Shown piece by piece: positions 50,620 through 60,520 of a stretch of DNA of 64,000 nt. The position numbers and the translations under genes were made by a program. Source of the stretch: Hymenopellis radicata (taxonomy: Eukaryota > Basidiomycota > Agaricomycetes > Agaricales > Physalacriaceae); assembly GCA_015501595.1 (NCBI GenBank), contig JADNRX010000182.1, forward strand, positions 43,031-107,030, written 5' to 3'. Positions within the stretch are counted from its first letter, which is position 1. Every line of letters begins with the position of its first letter. The notes beneath the pieces were generated by a model, which saw only the letters and a list, made by a program, of their open reading frames with translations, was not told the DNA's origin and searched no databases.

Positions 50620-50770
50620 GCGTAGACGACTTCTGTTGGGGTAGCGTATGCGAGTTCTGTGGGAGTAGCGTAGGCGACCTCTGTGGGAGTAGCGTAGGCG
50701 ACCTCTGTGGGAGTAGGATAGATGACCTCTGTGGGGATAGCGTAGGCGACTTCTGTGGGGATAGCGTCTC
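50620..50770 (-). repeat. In-frame minisatellite in the RecQ linker
   Basis: A 27-bp DNA unit (gtaggcgacctctgtgggag plus agtagc) repeats about six times and encodes SPTLLPQR-type 9-residue repeats between the helicase and the C-terminal zinc region. Confidence 0.8.
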
Positions 50771-50860
50771 GATCACTGATGTTCCGGCAACTTTTGCGAG
50801 TCGACAAAGATCACAGAGTTGACAGTTTGGCACGTCCTGAAAAGGTTCAATTAATGTACT

Positions 50861-52069
50861 CTATACTGAATGACGACCAACCTTGCATGCTATCTGCACA
50901 CCATCATTCACCGTATTCAAGTACAGTCGACGACATGGATCTTTGGCTTCACCATACCGATTCATTTCGGTACGGCAAGCGGTATCAGGACCATCATCCT
51001 TCTTCATCCACGTATTGTCGCCTGTATATAGCAACACGGACTTGGCCGGCTGGTGATCTCGTCCTCCTCGCCCAACTTCCTGAATAAAGTCTATCATGCT
51101 CCCCGGCGTTCCGGCATGCAACACTAGACGTATATGTGGATAGTCGTTTCCAGCGCTGAATGCACTTGTACAAATCATAGTTTTATGTGTTCCAGACCGC
51201 CATAACGTCTCGATTCGGTGTCTCTCCTCTCTTGTCATATCCTCATCACCGTGATAGAGGTTGCAGCCTAGCTTTGTCGCCAATTCCCTCCCAATATGCT
51301 TGCTATGCACGAAGACCAGGGTCCGGTCACGCGGCCCATAGTTCCGCTCCTCCCTCTTTACGAGTTCGCTCACCTGGGTGACCAAATCCAGATGCCAGAC
51401 TGCCGTTACGCTATACTGAAGCTCTGGTCGATCGGTAGTGCAGCGTGTTGATAGATATGATGTTGTCAGTCCCCAGAGCTTGGCCAATGTTTGTTCTAGA
51501 TGAGGAGGGACAGTAGCCGACAGCACAACTAGAGGAACGGGAATGCAGCGTATGCTCGAAGGATTAACAAGCTCTGGTCGAAAGCCCAAATTGGTTAACC
51601 CATAATGGCCTTCGTCAACTACGTAGCGTGCTACGCCGAGGGTGGTATACCAGTCCTTTACACGAGCCTGGAAGTGCGAACTCTGCGCTTGATTGATTGT
51701 CGTAAGAATGATACGTGTATCGGGCGGAAGGCCGCTAGGGCCATGGGGGGCATATGTGTAGAACGGAACTTTCATAGCTGTCATGCGTCGTTCCAGGTCC
51801 TGTAGAATGGATACCAGCATGACAACCACGATCGTGTATTCTGTTTCCTTCATAGCTGGTATAAGCGGGACTAGCGTCTTCCCACTACCGGTGGGCATGA
51901 CTACAAGTACATCGTCTTGTCGCTGAGCAACTTGCAAGATAGCCTCGATCTGTGCGCTGCTTGTCCAGTCGGCGTCTGGAGTCATCAGCAGTTTCCGCAG
52001 TGTTTTCAGATACACGTCGCGTCCCATGTCCGTTCTGGGTACTGCTGCTGACGATGTAGAAATCTCCAC
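50861..52069 (-). CDS. RecQ-family helicase module
   Basis: A 402-codon open frame with the superfamily 2 motifs in order: MPTGSGKT (Walker A), TTINQAQ (motif Ib), VVDEGH (motif II, DEGH in place of DEAH), LSATVP (motif III), LVFVHSKHIGRELA and MICTSAFSAGNDYPHIRLVL (motifs IV-V), and QEVGRGGRD (motif VI). All ATPase residues needed for DNA unwinding are present, so this module could still be active if expressed. It is joined upstream to the recombinase-like frame by two short introns (about 52085-52230) and downstream through one intron (about 50835-50880) to DVPNCQLCDLC. Confidence 0.9.
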   Translation of the reverse strand: MEISTSSAAVPRTDMGRDVYLKTLRKLLMTPDADWTSSAQIEAILQVAQRQDDVLVVMPTGSGKTLVPLIPAMKETEYTIVVVMLVSILQDLERRMTAMKVPFYTYAPHGPSGLPPDTRIILTTINQAQSSHFQARVKDWYTTLGVARYVVDEGHYGLTNLGFRPELVNPSSIRCIPVPLVVLSATVPPHLEQTLAKLWGLTTSYLSTRCTTDRPELQYSVTAVWHLDLVTQVSELVKREERNYGPRDRTLVFVHSKHIGRELATKLGCNLYHGDEDMTREERHRIETLWRSGTHKTMICTSAFSAGNDYPHIRLVLHAGTPGSMIDFIQEVGRGGRDHQPAKSVLLYTGDNTWMKKDDGPDTACRTEMNRYGEAKDPCRRLYLNTVNDGVQIACKVGRHSV

Positions 52070-52216
52070 GTATTCAAGCTCTAATCTCTATTTGTCAGGC
52101 ATGTTCGATATATTCCATAGCTGCTTACCTTCATCGGGGGTGTCATTGTCCTCAACTAAGGTACCTCGTAACTTTGTCTGAACTGGAATGATGGATTAGC
52201 CGTTATCCTCTGAACG

Positions 52217-53878
52217 TCACTTCGACTTACGATCATCTAATTTCTTCTCAATCATCGGCCACAATATCTCAGCGACCTCCTTTGCCATACTCGATCGAGA
52301 ACCAGATGATGGCGCACATATTTTGCCACTCTTCAAGAGCGACTCAAATACGCCATGTCGAGCATCTTCGTAGGCCAGCCGAACGCCACTTGGGACCACT
52401 TTGGCGACAATCTGATACTGAACGCTGATGTCACAAAAGACTTGTAGGTCGTGGGCATTGGCACCATGTACGCCATCGGAGCTCTGCGCATAAAGGCGGC
52501 TTTCGATTGCATGCGAGTGCCCAGCCTGTGCAGCAGATGAGATATCGATATAATCAAGCTCGCCCTGCTGCCGAAGCAGATCTCGACAAAGGTGTTGCTG
52601 AAAAGCAATGCTAACGTGCCGCCAGCTTTGGACAGTCAGTCCAACACCAAGGAAGCGCGTTGTATACTCCCTGATGAGGGATGACAGATCATCGGTAGTG
52701 AACAGACGATCAAAGGAAATGAAGAGGTGGCTTCGATACTGGTTCAACGCCTTCAGGTGTTCCTTGCTTTGCGTACAGAAGATCTGTGTCGCAGCAAATT
52801 GGACAAAGGGATGGATGTAGACCAGGTACCGAGTTAATACGTCTGTGGTCACGGCGTCTAGTGCGTGAACGACAACACGATCCTGCTTGGTAATGGCAGT
52901 TGTCTTCGAATACTGTCCAAGAAGGCAAAGATGATTATTGAGCACAAACAGGTTTCGACGTCTTGTCTCCGTGTTTTGAAACGTCATGGCGGTGAGTTCC
53001 GTTCCTCGAATAGGTGCACCAGCAACCATTTCACATCGTATAAGCACAAGTCGAATGAACTGCACTACATCCAGCAGGTAGGCTCGTAGACTATGGCGAT
53101 TCCACACGATGCTTCGCTCCTCCAACGCATTCACGAAGTGAGTTTGGAGATCAAATGTGCTGACAATATGCTTTGAGAGCACCGAGGTATGTGCTTGATA
53201 GCCATTACGTGGTTCGGTGACGAATGAATAGCCAACGTGTGAATTTGAGAGGTCGTCCTTAATCCACGCCTCTCGATCAAGCGGCATCGGACAGCCAAGA
53301 TTGACCTTCTCAAAGGCGACAATCAAGTCATCCTCCAGCTGACGTATCATGCTGATGACATGACGAAATTCGATGAGATCGCCCTTGAAGCTGAGTAGCT
53401 CATAGGTATTCGGATTGGGATATGTGATGATTGGTATCTCGCCCGTGCCCTTTGAAATCGTGGTCGCGACGTGCTGCAGACTGCGAATGGAATTGAATGT
53501 AGACGAGTTCTTCTCCACAAAGTATGGCTCTAGACCGCTACAAGCATCCTCTAGAGTGAGACCAGCGGTTTCCTTCACATCCTGATGCATGGCGAAAAGG
53601 AAAAGGAGACGCATTAGATAGGTATCCTTGGCTAGGTCGCCTGTAGTCTGCTTAGCCGTTGCAAACGAGCCATCAGGGAATGTTTTGGAGTATGCTAGTG
53701 CACGCATTGTAGGATCGGGATAGGGACGTTCGGGGGAGGGATCCCAAGCACGGGTCCAGATATAGCGGAGCAATCGATGGAGCGTTTCGACTGTGTTGCT
53801 TCTACGCAATCTGTATTCGTTCAAAAAGTTGTTGAACTTCTGGCTCTTCCCTCGTCGGAGCACGTAATAGCATGGCAA
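52217..53878 (-). CDS. Tyrosine-recombinase-like domain of the RecQ fusion
   Basis: A 553-codon open frame. The first 200 residues are helical and align with the OrsD protein at 16.8-17.8 kb. From about residue 260 it has the order of a tyrosine recombinase catalytic domain: GAPIRGTELTAM (Arg 291), GQYSKT (Lys 325), a VHALD..TTDVLTRYL strand-helix, TVQSWRHVSIAF (Arg 420), AGHSHAIESRLYAQS (His 454 and Tyr 463, codon at 52490-52492). The usual histidine three residues before the second arginine is absent. Tyrosine recombinases cut and rejoin DNA through the tyrosine and mobilise elements. The match is by motif spacing, so activity is inferred. The frame begins after a disruption at about 53.82 kb, so the printed start is not a real start. 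Confidence 0.65.
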   Translation of the reverse strand: MPCYYVLRRGKSQKFNNFLNEYRLRRSNTVETLHRLLRYIWTRAWDPSPERPYPDPTMRALAYSKTFPDGSFATAKQTTGDLAKDTYLMRLLFLFAMHQDVKETAGLTLEDACSGLEPYFVEKNSSTFNSIRSLQHVATTISKGTGEIPIITYPNPNTYELLSFKGDLIEFRHVISMIRQLEDDLIVAFEKVNLGCPMPLDREAWIKDDLSNSHVGYSFVTEPRNGYQAHTSVLSKHIVSTFDLQTHFVNALEERSIVWNRHSLRAYLLDVVQFIRLVLIRCEMVAGAPIRGTELTAMTFQNTETRRRNLFVLNNHLCLLGQYSKTTAITKQDRVVVHALDAVTTDVLTRYLVYIHPFVQFAATQIFCTQSKEHLKALNQYRSHLFISFDRLFTTDDLSSLIREYTTRFLGVGLTVQSWRHVSIAFQQHLCRDLLRQQGELDYIDISSAAQAGHSHAIESRLYAQSSDGVHGANAHDLQVFCDISVQYQIVAKVVPSGVRLAYEDARHGVFESLLKSGKICAPSSGSRSSMAKEVAEILWPMIEKKLDDRKSK

Positions 53879-55570
53879 GAAGGGATAGTACAGGTGTCAG
53901 ATAGGAGGCGAGTGTCTCATTGCCCTCTTGATGCTCGTGAAATGGCTGATTCGAGATTTCACTATCAAGCCGTTAGTTGATTACTATTCAGCTAACTTGT
54001 ATAAGAAGTACCTTGGATTTGGGTATTCAACCGTTGACGAATGAGTAGCGGCGTTAGGGGAATGAGGTGAGTGGCCTGCTGCATCAGATCGAATAGATCT
54101 TTTCGTACGTCCTTCATTTCCGCCAGATTTCCCACAGACGCTCGTGCCTCCGTCAATCCAACTGCTTCTACCACCTCTTTCCAGCTCGAGATCTGCAGCC
54201 AAGGCGATATCTCTCGTTTGTTTGACCGTAACTGCAGTGGTAGACTGTTTCAACACGTCCTTCGTTGTCTCTACCAGATCGGCCAGTAGCTGATCCAGGT
54301 CGCTTGGTGTAGAAGGGGCAGGAGGTGAAGGAACCCTAAAACCACGTCTTTGCAAAGCCTTTGTTAAGGCGCTGTGCATGACATGGCATCCATTCCTGTG
54401 GGCTGTAGGCGATGCGATGGATGTTGGGGGTATGTTTCTTCATCTTCTTTTCTGAGAGTAAAATGTAGGGGCAGTGGGCGCACTGCTTAACAGCAGTAAT
54501 GGGCATATTCGGAATGGCTCCGTAATCTGAGTAATCTCGGGGAGACCGCTGATGACGTTGAGCGTATTGATCGCACTTGTCAAACGGTGGAGGTTATATT
54601 CCTTGAGGACGATTAGATGGCCTCGGAGATGCGTCTGGATATGGTCGCGTTCTACTATGGACTTGCAGTCGCAGACTAAAATGCGTAACGGCGGAGTAAA
54701 ATGTTAACCCAAGTGACTGTAGAAGCTGTATCGCGGACTAGACAAGGAGTTAGCACTATAATGTCATTGAGTACGGAACATATGTACCTCTGCAGTCTCA
54801 TTCTGAAGATGGTCACCCTGGGGGACCAAATTCATTTCGGTCGCAGTGGGAGACCTCTGATCTTCTAGATCCTCCGTAGTACGAGCGACATCAGAGGAAG
54901 ACTTGCTGCTTTCAAGCTCGTTTGTGACTCCATAGGCTTATATTCTTCCGTGAGCATGCAATCAACTATATCAAGATAGATACCAACATTCGAATCCTGT
55001 TCGTCAACGTTCAAAAAGTTGTACCTCGGAGGAGATGGCGTCTAAGGCAAAGGATCAGCACATGTTCACCCAAGGAGACAAAACCTATTACCCTGGCGGA
55101 ATATCCCTCCATAATACTCGAGAGATCCGGAACCGGCGAAGACATCCGAAGCGGCGTAGGTGACCGGCGCACACGAATTCTATCCCTGATAAGCGGCGAG
55201 CGTTGCGTTGAGTACGTGTTCAAAATCATCTGCAGCTCACATGTTAGCGAATATAGTATCAGATAATGATCCATACCTCGTCATCACTGTCGCTCAGCTC
55301 ATTACCGGATGCAACAATCGTCTGCGATGAGTCGTTCGTATCCATCTGCGGCGGAAGTAACTGTTTTTACGTCATGATAGATAGAAATCCCAGCATGTAC
55401 GACGTACCTCCGAGTTGGCCATTTCAAAATCCTCCATGAAGGTGTAGATAGGCGAGAAACAGTCAGCTATATATAATAATAATACGTTCAAATTCAGAAT
55501 TTTTTTTTTCCCGCAAGTCCGAATCATGCCGATATGATCGCGTCATAATATCCAAACATGTGTAAACACT

Positions 55571-55593
55571 GTTCCCCGCGCGGGGGATTTTAC
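55571..55593. promoter_or_regulatory. CGCG palindrome in a divergent promoter
   Basis: gttccccgcgcgggggattt has the same core as the array at 32.1-32.9 kb. It lies in the 201-base gap between the divergent starts at 55436 (minus) and 55638 (plus), 45 bases before the latter. Confidence 0.6.
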
Positions 55594-55637
55594 CATAAGT
55601 ACTGGACTTGTACACTGGGACTTTCCCCCCTTGCACT

Positions 55638-56149
55638 ATGGACGCCCTCGAGGACGTCATGAACCAGCTTTCACTTTCTGAAAATCCGCCTTCCTCGCCC
55701 ATACACGAACTCAGCATTGAAGATACCAATCGTCTCAACTTTGCATTTATGCGATTCGCAAGCTTCTCAATGGAGAAAAGGGTGTTGTCATCGCGGGCGT
55801 TGGACTTGGGAAGGGATCAGCGAGTGCAGGAACGAATTCAGATGTGTATTATGCAAATCTATGACCAGTGCAACGAACTGCATGCGCTCGGGTAAGTTTC
55901 CTCACATATCTTCAAGAGACGTAGCTTACTGTCTGCTTCAGATTAGTTCAGGGCCACATTCCCGAGATTAAGACTCTAACGCGACGGCTCATCAAATCGG
56001 CGTGTCAAAACTCAAACATGCCGAATAGTGCGCAAGCGGAGACAGTAGAGGATCTGCTTAGAGACGCGGCAGAGGCCAGACTGCGCGTAGAGACGTGGAT
56101 TATATACAATGTGCATCTGACAGCGAGTGCCTCGGGTCGCGTTCAATAG
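55638..56149 (+). CDS. Small helical protein, paralogue of the gene at 61290
   Basis: Two exons (ATG 55638 to about 55890, then about 55943 to the TAG at 56147-56149) join in phase to about 153 codons. It begins MDALEDVMNQLSLSENPPSS and continues with HELSIEDTNRLNFAFMRFAS, ERIQMCIMQIYDQCNELHAL, GHIPEIKTLTRRL and a helical end. The N-terminus matches the protein at 61550 (MQSLEMLLDQLSLSDETPSQ). Predicted all-helical and soluble, with no catalytic motif or signal peptide. It diverges from the RecQ/recombinase gene and probably shares its promoter region. Function unknown; an accessory factor of the element is one possibility. Confidence 0.65.
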
Positions 56150-56500
56150 GCGCGCTCTGGGGTGACCAAATTCTGTTAGAGTACCTGGACTTACATTCCG
56201 GACAATATGTAGCACTCATCTTATCAGCAAACATCTCTATGGTCCGTACACAACCCTCATCCTCCCAAACTGCCTCCGTCGTGGGAGAGATACTTGACAA
56301 ACCAATTTCTGCGGCAAAGATCTCGTCAATATAGCTTGCAAGCGTTCGAGAAATGCTGCCCAACAGAACAGTTCCATACACACGTCGTCAGACCTGATGG
56401 TGGGTTAGATACATAGAAGCCTATGAAACACACTCGTACCTTGGAAGATACTCAGCACGCTTGGATTCGAGCACAGATCAACGATTTCTATGGCCGAACA
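56100..56500 (-). CDS. Possible small minus-strand gene, overlapping the previous 3' end
   Basis: A frame reads YGTVLLGSISRTLASYIDEI, then SSISPTTEAVWEDEGCVRTI and YCPECKSRYSNRIW. It has no ATG start. A splice acceptor (accatcag) lies just upstream, and an exon-like stretch precedes it at 56435-56500. It contains GTAAGT followed by tttggtcaccccag, another example of the GGTCACC motif ahead of an AG. No family recognised. Confidence 0.25.
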
Positions 56501-56964
56501 AGCGGAATAAACGATCGCTAGAATGGTACTCAGTTGTCTCCTCCCAGGCGTCAATCAACAGGGACGGCCTGGATAGCTCCGCAGAGCAGAAGGTTGGAAT
56601 CGAGGCGAAATGCATACGCCTAACATCATTAGCGAAAGACTGCGTCAAGCGTGAATTACTCGCCTTGCATCATGCTCCTGAAAAACGCATTCAAGATGGG
56701 TCCAAAAGGGGACGTTAATTGGTCACCTTGACCGTATCATAGTATGGCTGACGGTGCCCAAGGCAGAACACCGCTACTGGTCTTGATAGTGTAGCAGATA
56801 GGCAGCAGAGCGCGAAAATGGTGTGTGAGAGAGACTCTGCGAAGGATATCGTGAGGAACGGCAGCAAGACACTATGTGTCTGGGCTATGACATTCATCCT
56901 TGATCCCATGCCTCCGGGACACGTATGGTTCGAGGTATAGCATCGTGGTTCCAGTTGGATGTAC
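56500..56964. other. No supported gene
   Basis: An 85-codon plus frame (56461-56718) begins only at TTG, and minus frames are short. Nothing else defined before the satellite. Confidence 0.35.
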
Positions 56965-58360
56965 CCACGTGGCTAAGGAGTCGTCTTGCTTTTGGCCCAC
57001 GGGCCAAAATCGAGACGGCAAAGTGAACCGGCCCGGACCCGACCTGCAGCAGCCTTACCTCGCTTTGGCGTCGCTCTGCACTTCTAAATTCGCAGGGCAT
57101 GCTCTGCTACCCTTTTATACGTCTATGAGTCGGAATCGGTTCACCAGTTTGACCGCGGGAAGCCCGGATCTTGGATAACAACATCCTGCTCTCCATCCCC
57201 CATCACCCACCCGCATCCTGCGCCCACAAAAATTCGGATCAGCCCTTTCCTAGGGTTTTCGACACCCAGGAGTCCGAATCCGGCGTTCGTTGGACCGCGC
57301 GAGTCGTCGTTCCCGCGCTACGACGTCCTGTCCTGCATCACCTGCCCAACATTGCCACTTTTGCATCGCTCCAGGCCTCCTAAATTCGCGATTGCCGGCT
57401 GCCATACCGTTTTAGACGTCTGGGAGTCCGAATCCGCCGCCCACTTGGCCCCACAACGCCTCGATTCCGTGCACCACCAGCCTGCTCTCCATCCCCTATC
57501 CCCTACCGCTTTCATACCCATCCTGTGGCCCCAGATATTCGGATCGTCACTTTCCTGGGGTTTTCGACACCCAGGAGTCCGAATCCGGTCGCCGATTGAC
57601 CGCGCAAGTCGTCGTTCTCGCGCCACGGCGTCCTGTCCTGGATTCCCTCCCCCATATTTCATCCTGCTATAAATCCGCCCCCAGATATTCAAGTTATCGT
57701 TCTCCTGGGGTTTTCGACACCCAGGAGTCCGAATCCGGTCGCCGATTGACCGCGCAACGCGTCGTTCTCGCTACGACGTCCTGCTGGATCCCCTCCTCAA
57801 CATTGCCACTTTGCATCGCTCCAGGCCTTCTAAATTCGCGATGGCATCCTGTCCTACCGTTTTAGACGTCTGGAGCCCGAATCCGCCGCCCACTTGGCCC
57901 CACAAAGCCTCGATTCCGTGCTCCACCATCCTGCTCTCCATCCCCATCCCCTATCGCTTTCCTACCCATCCTATGCCCCCACATATTCGGATCATCACTT
58001 TCCTGGGGTTTTCGACACCCAGGAGTCCGAATCCGGGTCCCGTTTGGCGCGCAAGTCGTCGTTCCCCCGCTCCGGCGTCCTGTCCTGGATCCCTCCCCAC
58101 ATTTCATCCTGCTATAACTCCGCCCGCCCAGATATTCAGGTTATCGTTCTCCTGGGGTTTTCGACACCCAGGAGTCCGAATCCGGTGCCTGTTTGGCGGC
58201 GCAGTCGTGCTTGCGCTACGACGTCCTGTCCTCCGTCCCTCTCCCTAGCTGTACCCAGCCATATCTCCGCCCACACATCTTACAGTCAGTCTTACCCCAC
58301 TGTTTTCGAGGTCCGTGAATACGATTCCGGTGCTCGTTCGGCGGCGCGAGCCGTCTTTCA
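56965..58360. repeat. Hairpin satellite element, copy 2
   Basis: Direct-orientation copy of 43643-45260, with the same start (ccacgtggctaaggag) and an almost unchanged offset of about 13,320 bases for the first 800 bases. It has fewer modules at its right end. Hairpins start near 57250, 57552, 57702, 58002 and 58151. Confidence 0.9.
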
Positions 58361-58764
58361 CCCCCATACAGTTATTTGACCGTACATATCGTCATTCCAG
58401 TACTTTACATCCGCCTTTCTTCTGGACAGTCTCGTCCTGTTGTACGTGTATTCACAAATATGCAATCGCATATCAAGATATTGATTTTACCAAGTACTTT
58501 CAGCACGCTTCACTCTGAAACTGCTTCAGCTCAGTTCAGATATCAGTTTTCGCCACCCAGGTGTCTATATCTGTTCCCATTTTCTTGTCATACCTGATGT
58601 TCTTGATTTTCTCTATATTCTCTCCTCTCTACTACTTCTGTCCTATGAGACGTCGATTCCTGTAATTATCAGTGTCTATGTTAACCCTATCGGTCCGGTT
58701 TGTGGTCCGGCTTGTTCCCGTCATCGCCTTTCAAACTCCGCCATCCTTATCACTGACGATCATC
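58361..58764. other. Intergenic, promoter side of the next gene
   Basis: T/C-rich sequence without a supported gene; the frame 58376-58597 shows no domain. It contains the 5' leader of the gene at 58765. Confidence 0.4.
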
Positions 58765-59732
58765 ATGGCCCAGCTCGTCCCCGTCATCACCTTGCCTCAG
58801 AACTGGGATACCGACAATCAAGATCATGATGAGCCGTACAGAGACCTACTACGCGCAGTGCCTCAGTCTATTCGAGATCGCGTCCCAGTCAACCTCGTTC
58901 TCCTACAGACCTCATCTTCGCCAACTATATCTTTACAAATGATCCCAACGGGAGATATGCAGCATATTTGACACAAACACCCGATCTGGGCATCCTCCAC
59001 TGTCTCCGCTTCCTGCGTCCGTACTTTCTCCAAGCGCAGAAGAGCTCGGAGGCAAAGAAACAACAGTTTCTTGCCCGACTCGATGAGTTTATTGCTGAGT
59101 TTTTCTACGAGAAGTTGACGGATGAGCAGCGTCAGGTGCATAATTTTTTCTGAGCACTCTGATTACTAAACTTACCCAACACTTCTCCAGATGTACTCAT
59201 TCCGTCTTGAACACAATCGACTGCTCTCCGCTCACGTCAATCCGCTCATGCCGCCCCATCAGATTGTAGGGGCGTTCGCGGACTTTGATCACGAGAGTCA
59301 TTGGTGCGAGTCGGACACCTCTGGCGAGCTTTCGCCCGATATTACACTGCAGAGAGAATGCACGATCTGGCGGTAGACATCCCTACATACATGTTGTCGT
59401 GAGTGGTCTCTACTCTATGCAATATTTCATTCAACGTTTCTTATTCCAGAGACGCGGATGAATACGGCTGGGATATTGTCAACAAGTGGTCGTTTAACGT
59501 CCGTCACTTCCTGCAAATGACTCGTGCACACGAGTCGATCCTCAAGAACCGTTTCGTCATATTCACTCCTACGGAAACGGCAAACACCATTGACGCTGAC
59601 ACCCCCGGTGCTCCTTTGACGGTAGAAAATCTGGAGATGTGGAACGCGAGCTCTCGAGAGGTCTGGTTGCAAGTAGGGCCTTACACAGATGATCGCTCCT
59701 CAGATGCGTATTGTGAGCACGAGTATATATAG
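58765..59732 (+). CDS. Hypothetical protein, multi-exon, unknown family
   Basis: ATG 58765 gives MAQLVPVITLPQNWDTDNQD and LLRAVPQSIRDRVPVNL. A second block, one frame away, reads DLIFANYIFTNDPNGRYAAY, then ILHCLRFLRPYFLQAQ and FIAEFFYEKLTDEQRQ. After an intron (about 59136-59191) comes MYSFRLEHNRLLSAHVNPLM, HQIVGAFADFDHESHW. After another intron (about 59376-59451) it reads DADEYGWDIVNKWSFNVRHF to the stop at 59732. The last three blocks join in phase. The first junction (about 58860-58920) needs an unusual splice or a frameshift. I do not recognise the family; it is probably cytosolic. It lies between two satellite copies. Confidence 0.5.
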
Positions 59733-59815
59733 GTACATCAGCAGTCAGTAAGTAGCCCTTGTCGTTATCAATTTCTCATGCTTCTGTGTTACATATACAT
59801 TAGTGGATCGAGGTG

Positions 59816-60520
59816 GCCACGTCGTCTTGCTTTTGGCCCATGAGCCGAAATTGAAACCGCAAAGTGTACCGGCCCGATCCTCCCTTTCAACAGCCTCACC
59901 TCACTTTGGCGTCGCTCTGCACTTTTAAATTGGCCAGGGCATGCTGTGCTACCCTTTTGGACATCTCTGAGTCCAAATTAGCCGCCTGTTTTGGCCGCGC
60001 AAGTCGTCGTTCTCGCGCTACACCATCCTCTCCTCCATTCCTCCCCCACATTTCATCCTGCTATAACTCCGCCCCCAGATATTCAGGTTATCGTTCTCCT
60101 GGGGTTTTCGACACCCAGGAGTCTGAATCTGGCGCCTGTTTGATGGCGCGAGCTCGCGTTCTCGCGCCATGGCGTCTAGGACTCTTCACCGTCACCGTAC
60201 GATACGGTGCCGTACTCGTACGGGCCGTAACCGTATACGGTACGGTGGCGAGCCCTAAATTGGCGTCCTCTCCTCCATCCCTCCTCCGCATTTCATCCTG
60301 CTATAACTCCACGCTCAGATATTCGGGTTATTGTTCTTCCAGGGTTTTCGACCCCAGGAGTCCAAATCCGGCACCTGACTGACCACGCAAGTTGTCGTTC
60401 TCCCACTATGACGTCCTCTCCTCAGCTTTCATCTAACCAGATCTCGGTGTTCAGATCCTCGCATAGGCATTACCCTACTGATTTGGACCCCCTACATCTG
60501 AATCCAGTGACCGTTTGGTA
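59816..60520. repeat. Hairpin satellite element, diverged copy 3
   Basis: Starts ggccacgtcgtcttgc, matches copies 1 and 2 with many substitutions, and keeps two hairpin modules near 60098 and 60335. A local stretch of tacgg-type palindromic repeats (60195-60245) interrupts it. Confidence 0.8.

Larger units (their letters stand above)
49927..55436 (-). pseudogene. OrsD zinc finger / tyrosine-recombinase-like / RecQ helicase fusion, frame-disrupted
   Basis: Probable start ATG 55436 (MEDFEMANSE) with small exons. N-terminal zinc-finger text (LVCDCKSIVERDHIQTHLRG; QCAHCPYILLSEKKMKKH) lies at 54.7-54.4 kb, then a helical region (SNQPFHEHQEGNETLASYL), the recombinase-like domain (53878-52217), the RecQ helicase (52069-50861), a repeat linker, and a C-terminal zinc region (CPCCSNTRELVNRHDAMQC; VCYKCHFPNGPHDC). 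This order matches the long RecQ-like proteins of fungal subtelomeres and repeats. Text that should be continuous changes frame at about 54.50, 54.33-54.36, 53.82 and 50.24-50.30 kb without convincing splice sites, so I read a decaying gene. The two central domains keep long open frames. It runs divergently from the gene at 55638. Confidence 0.7.
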
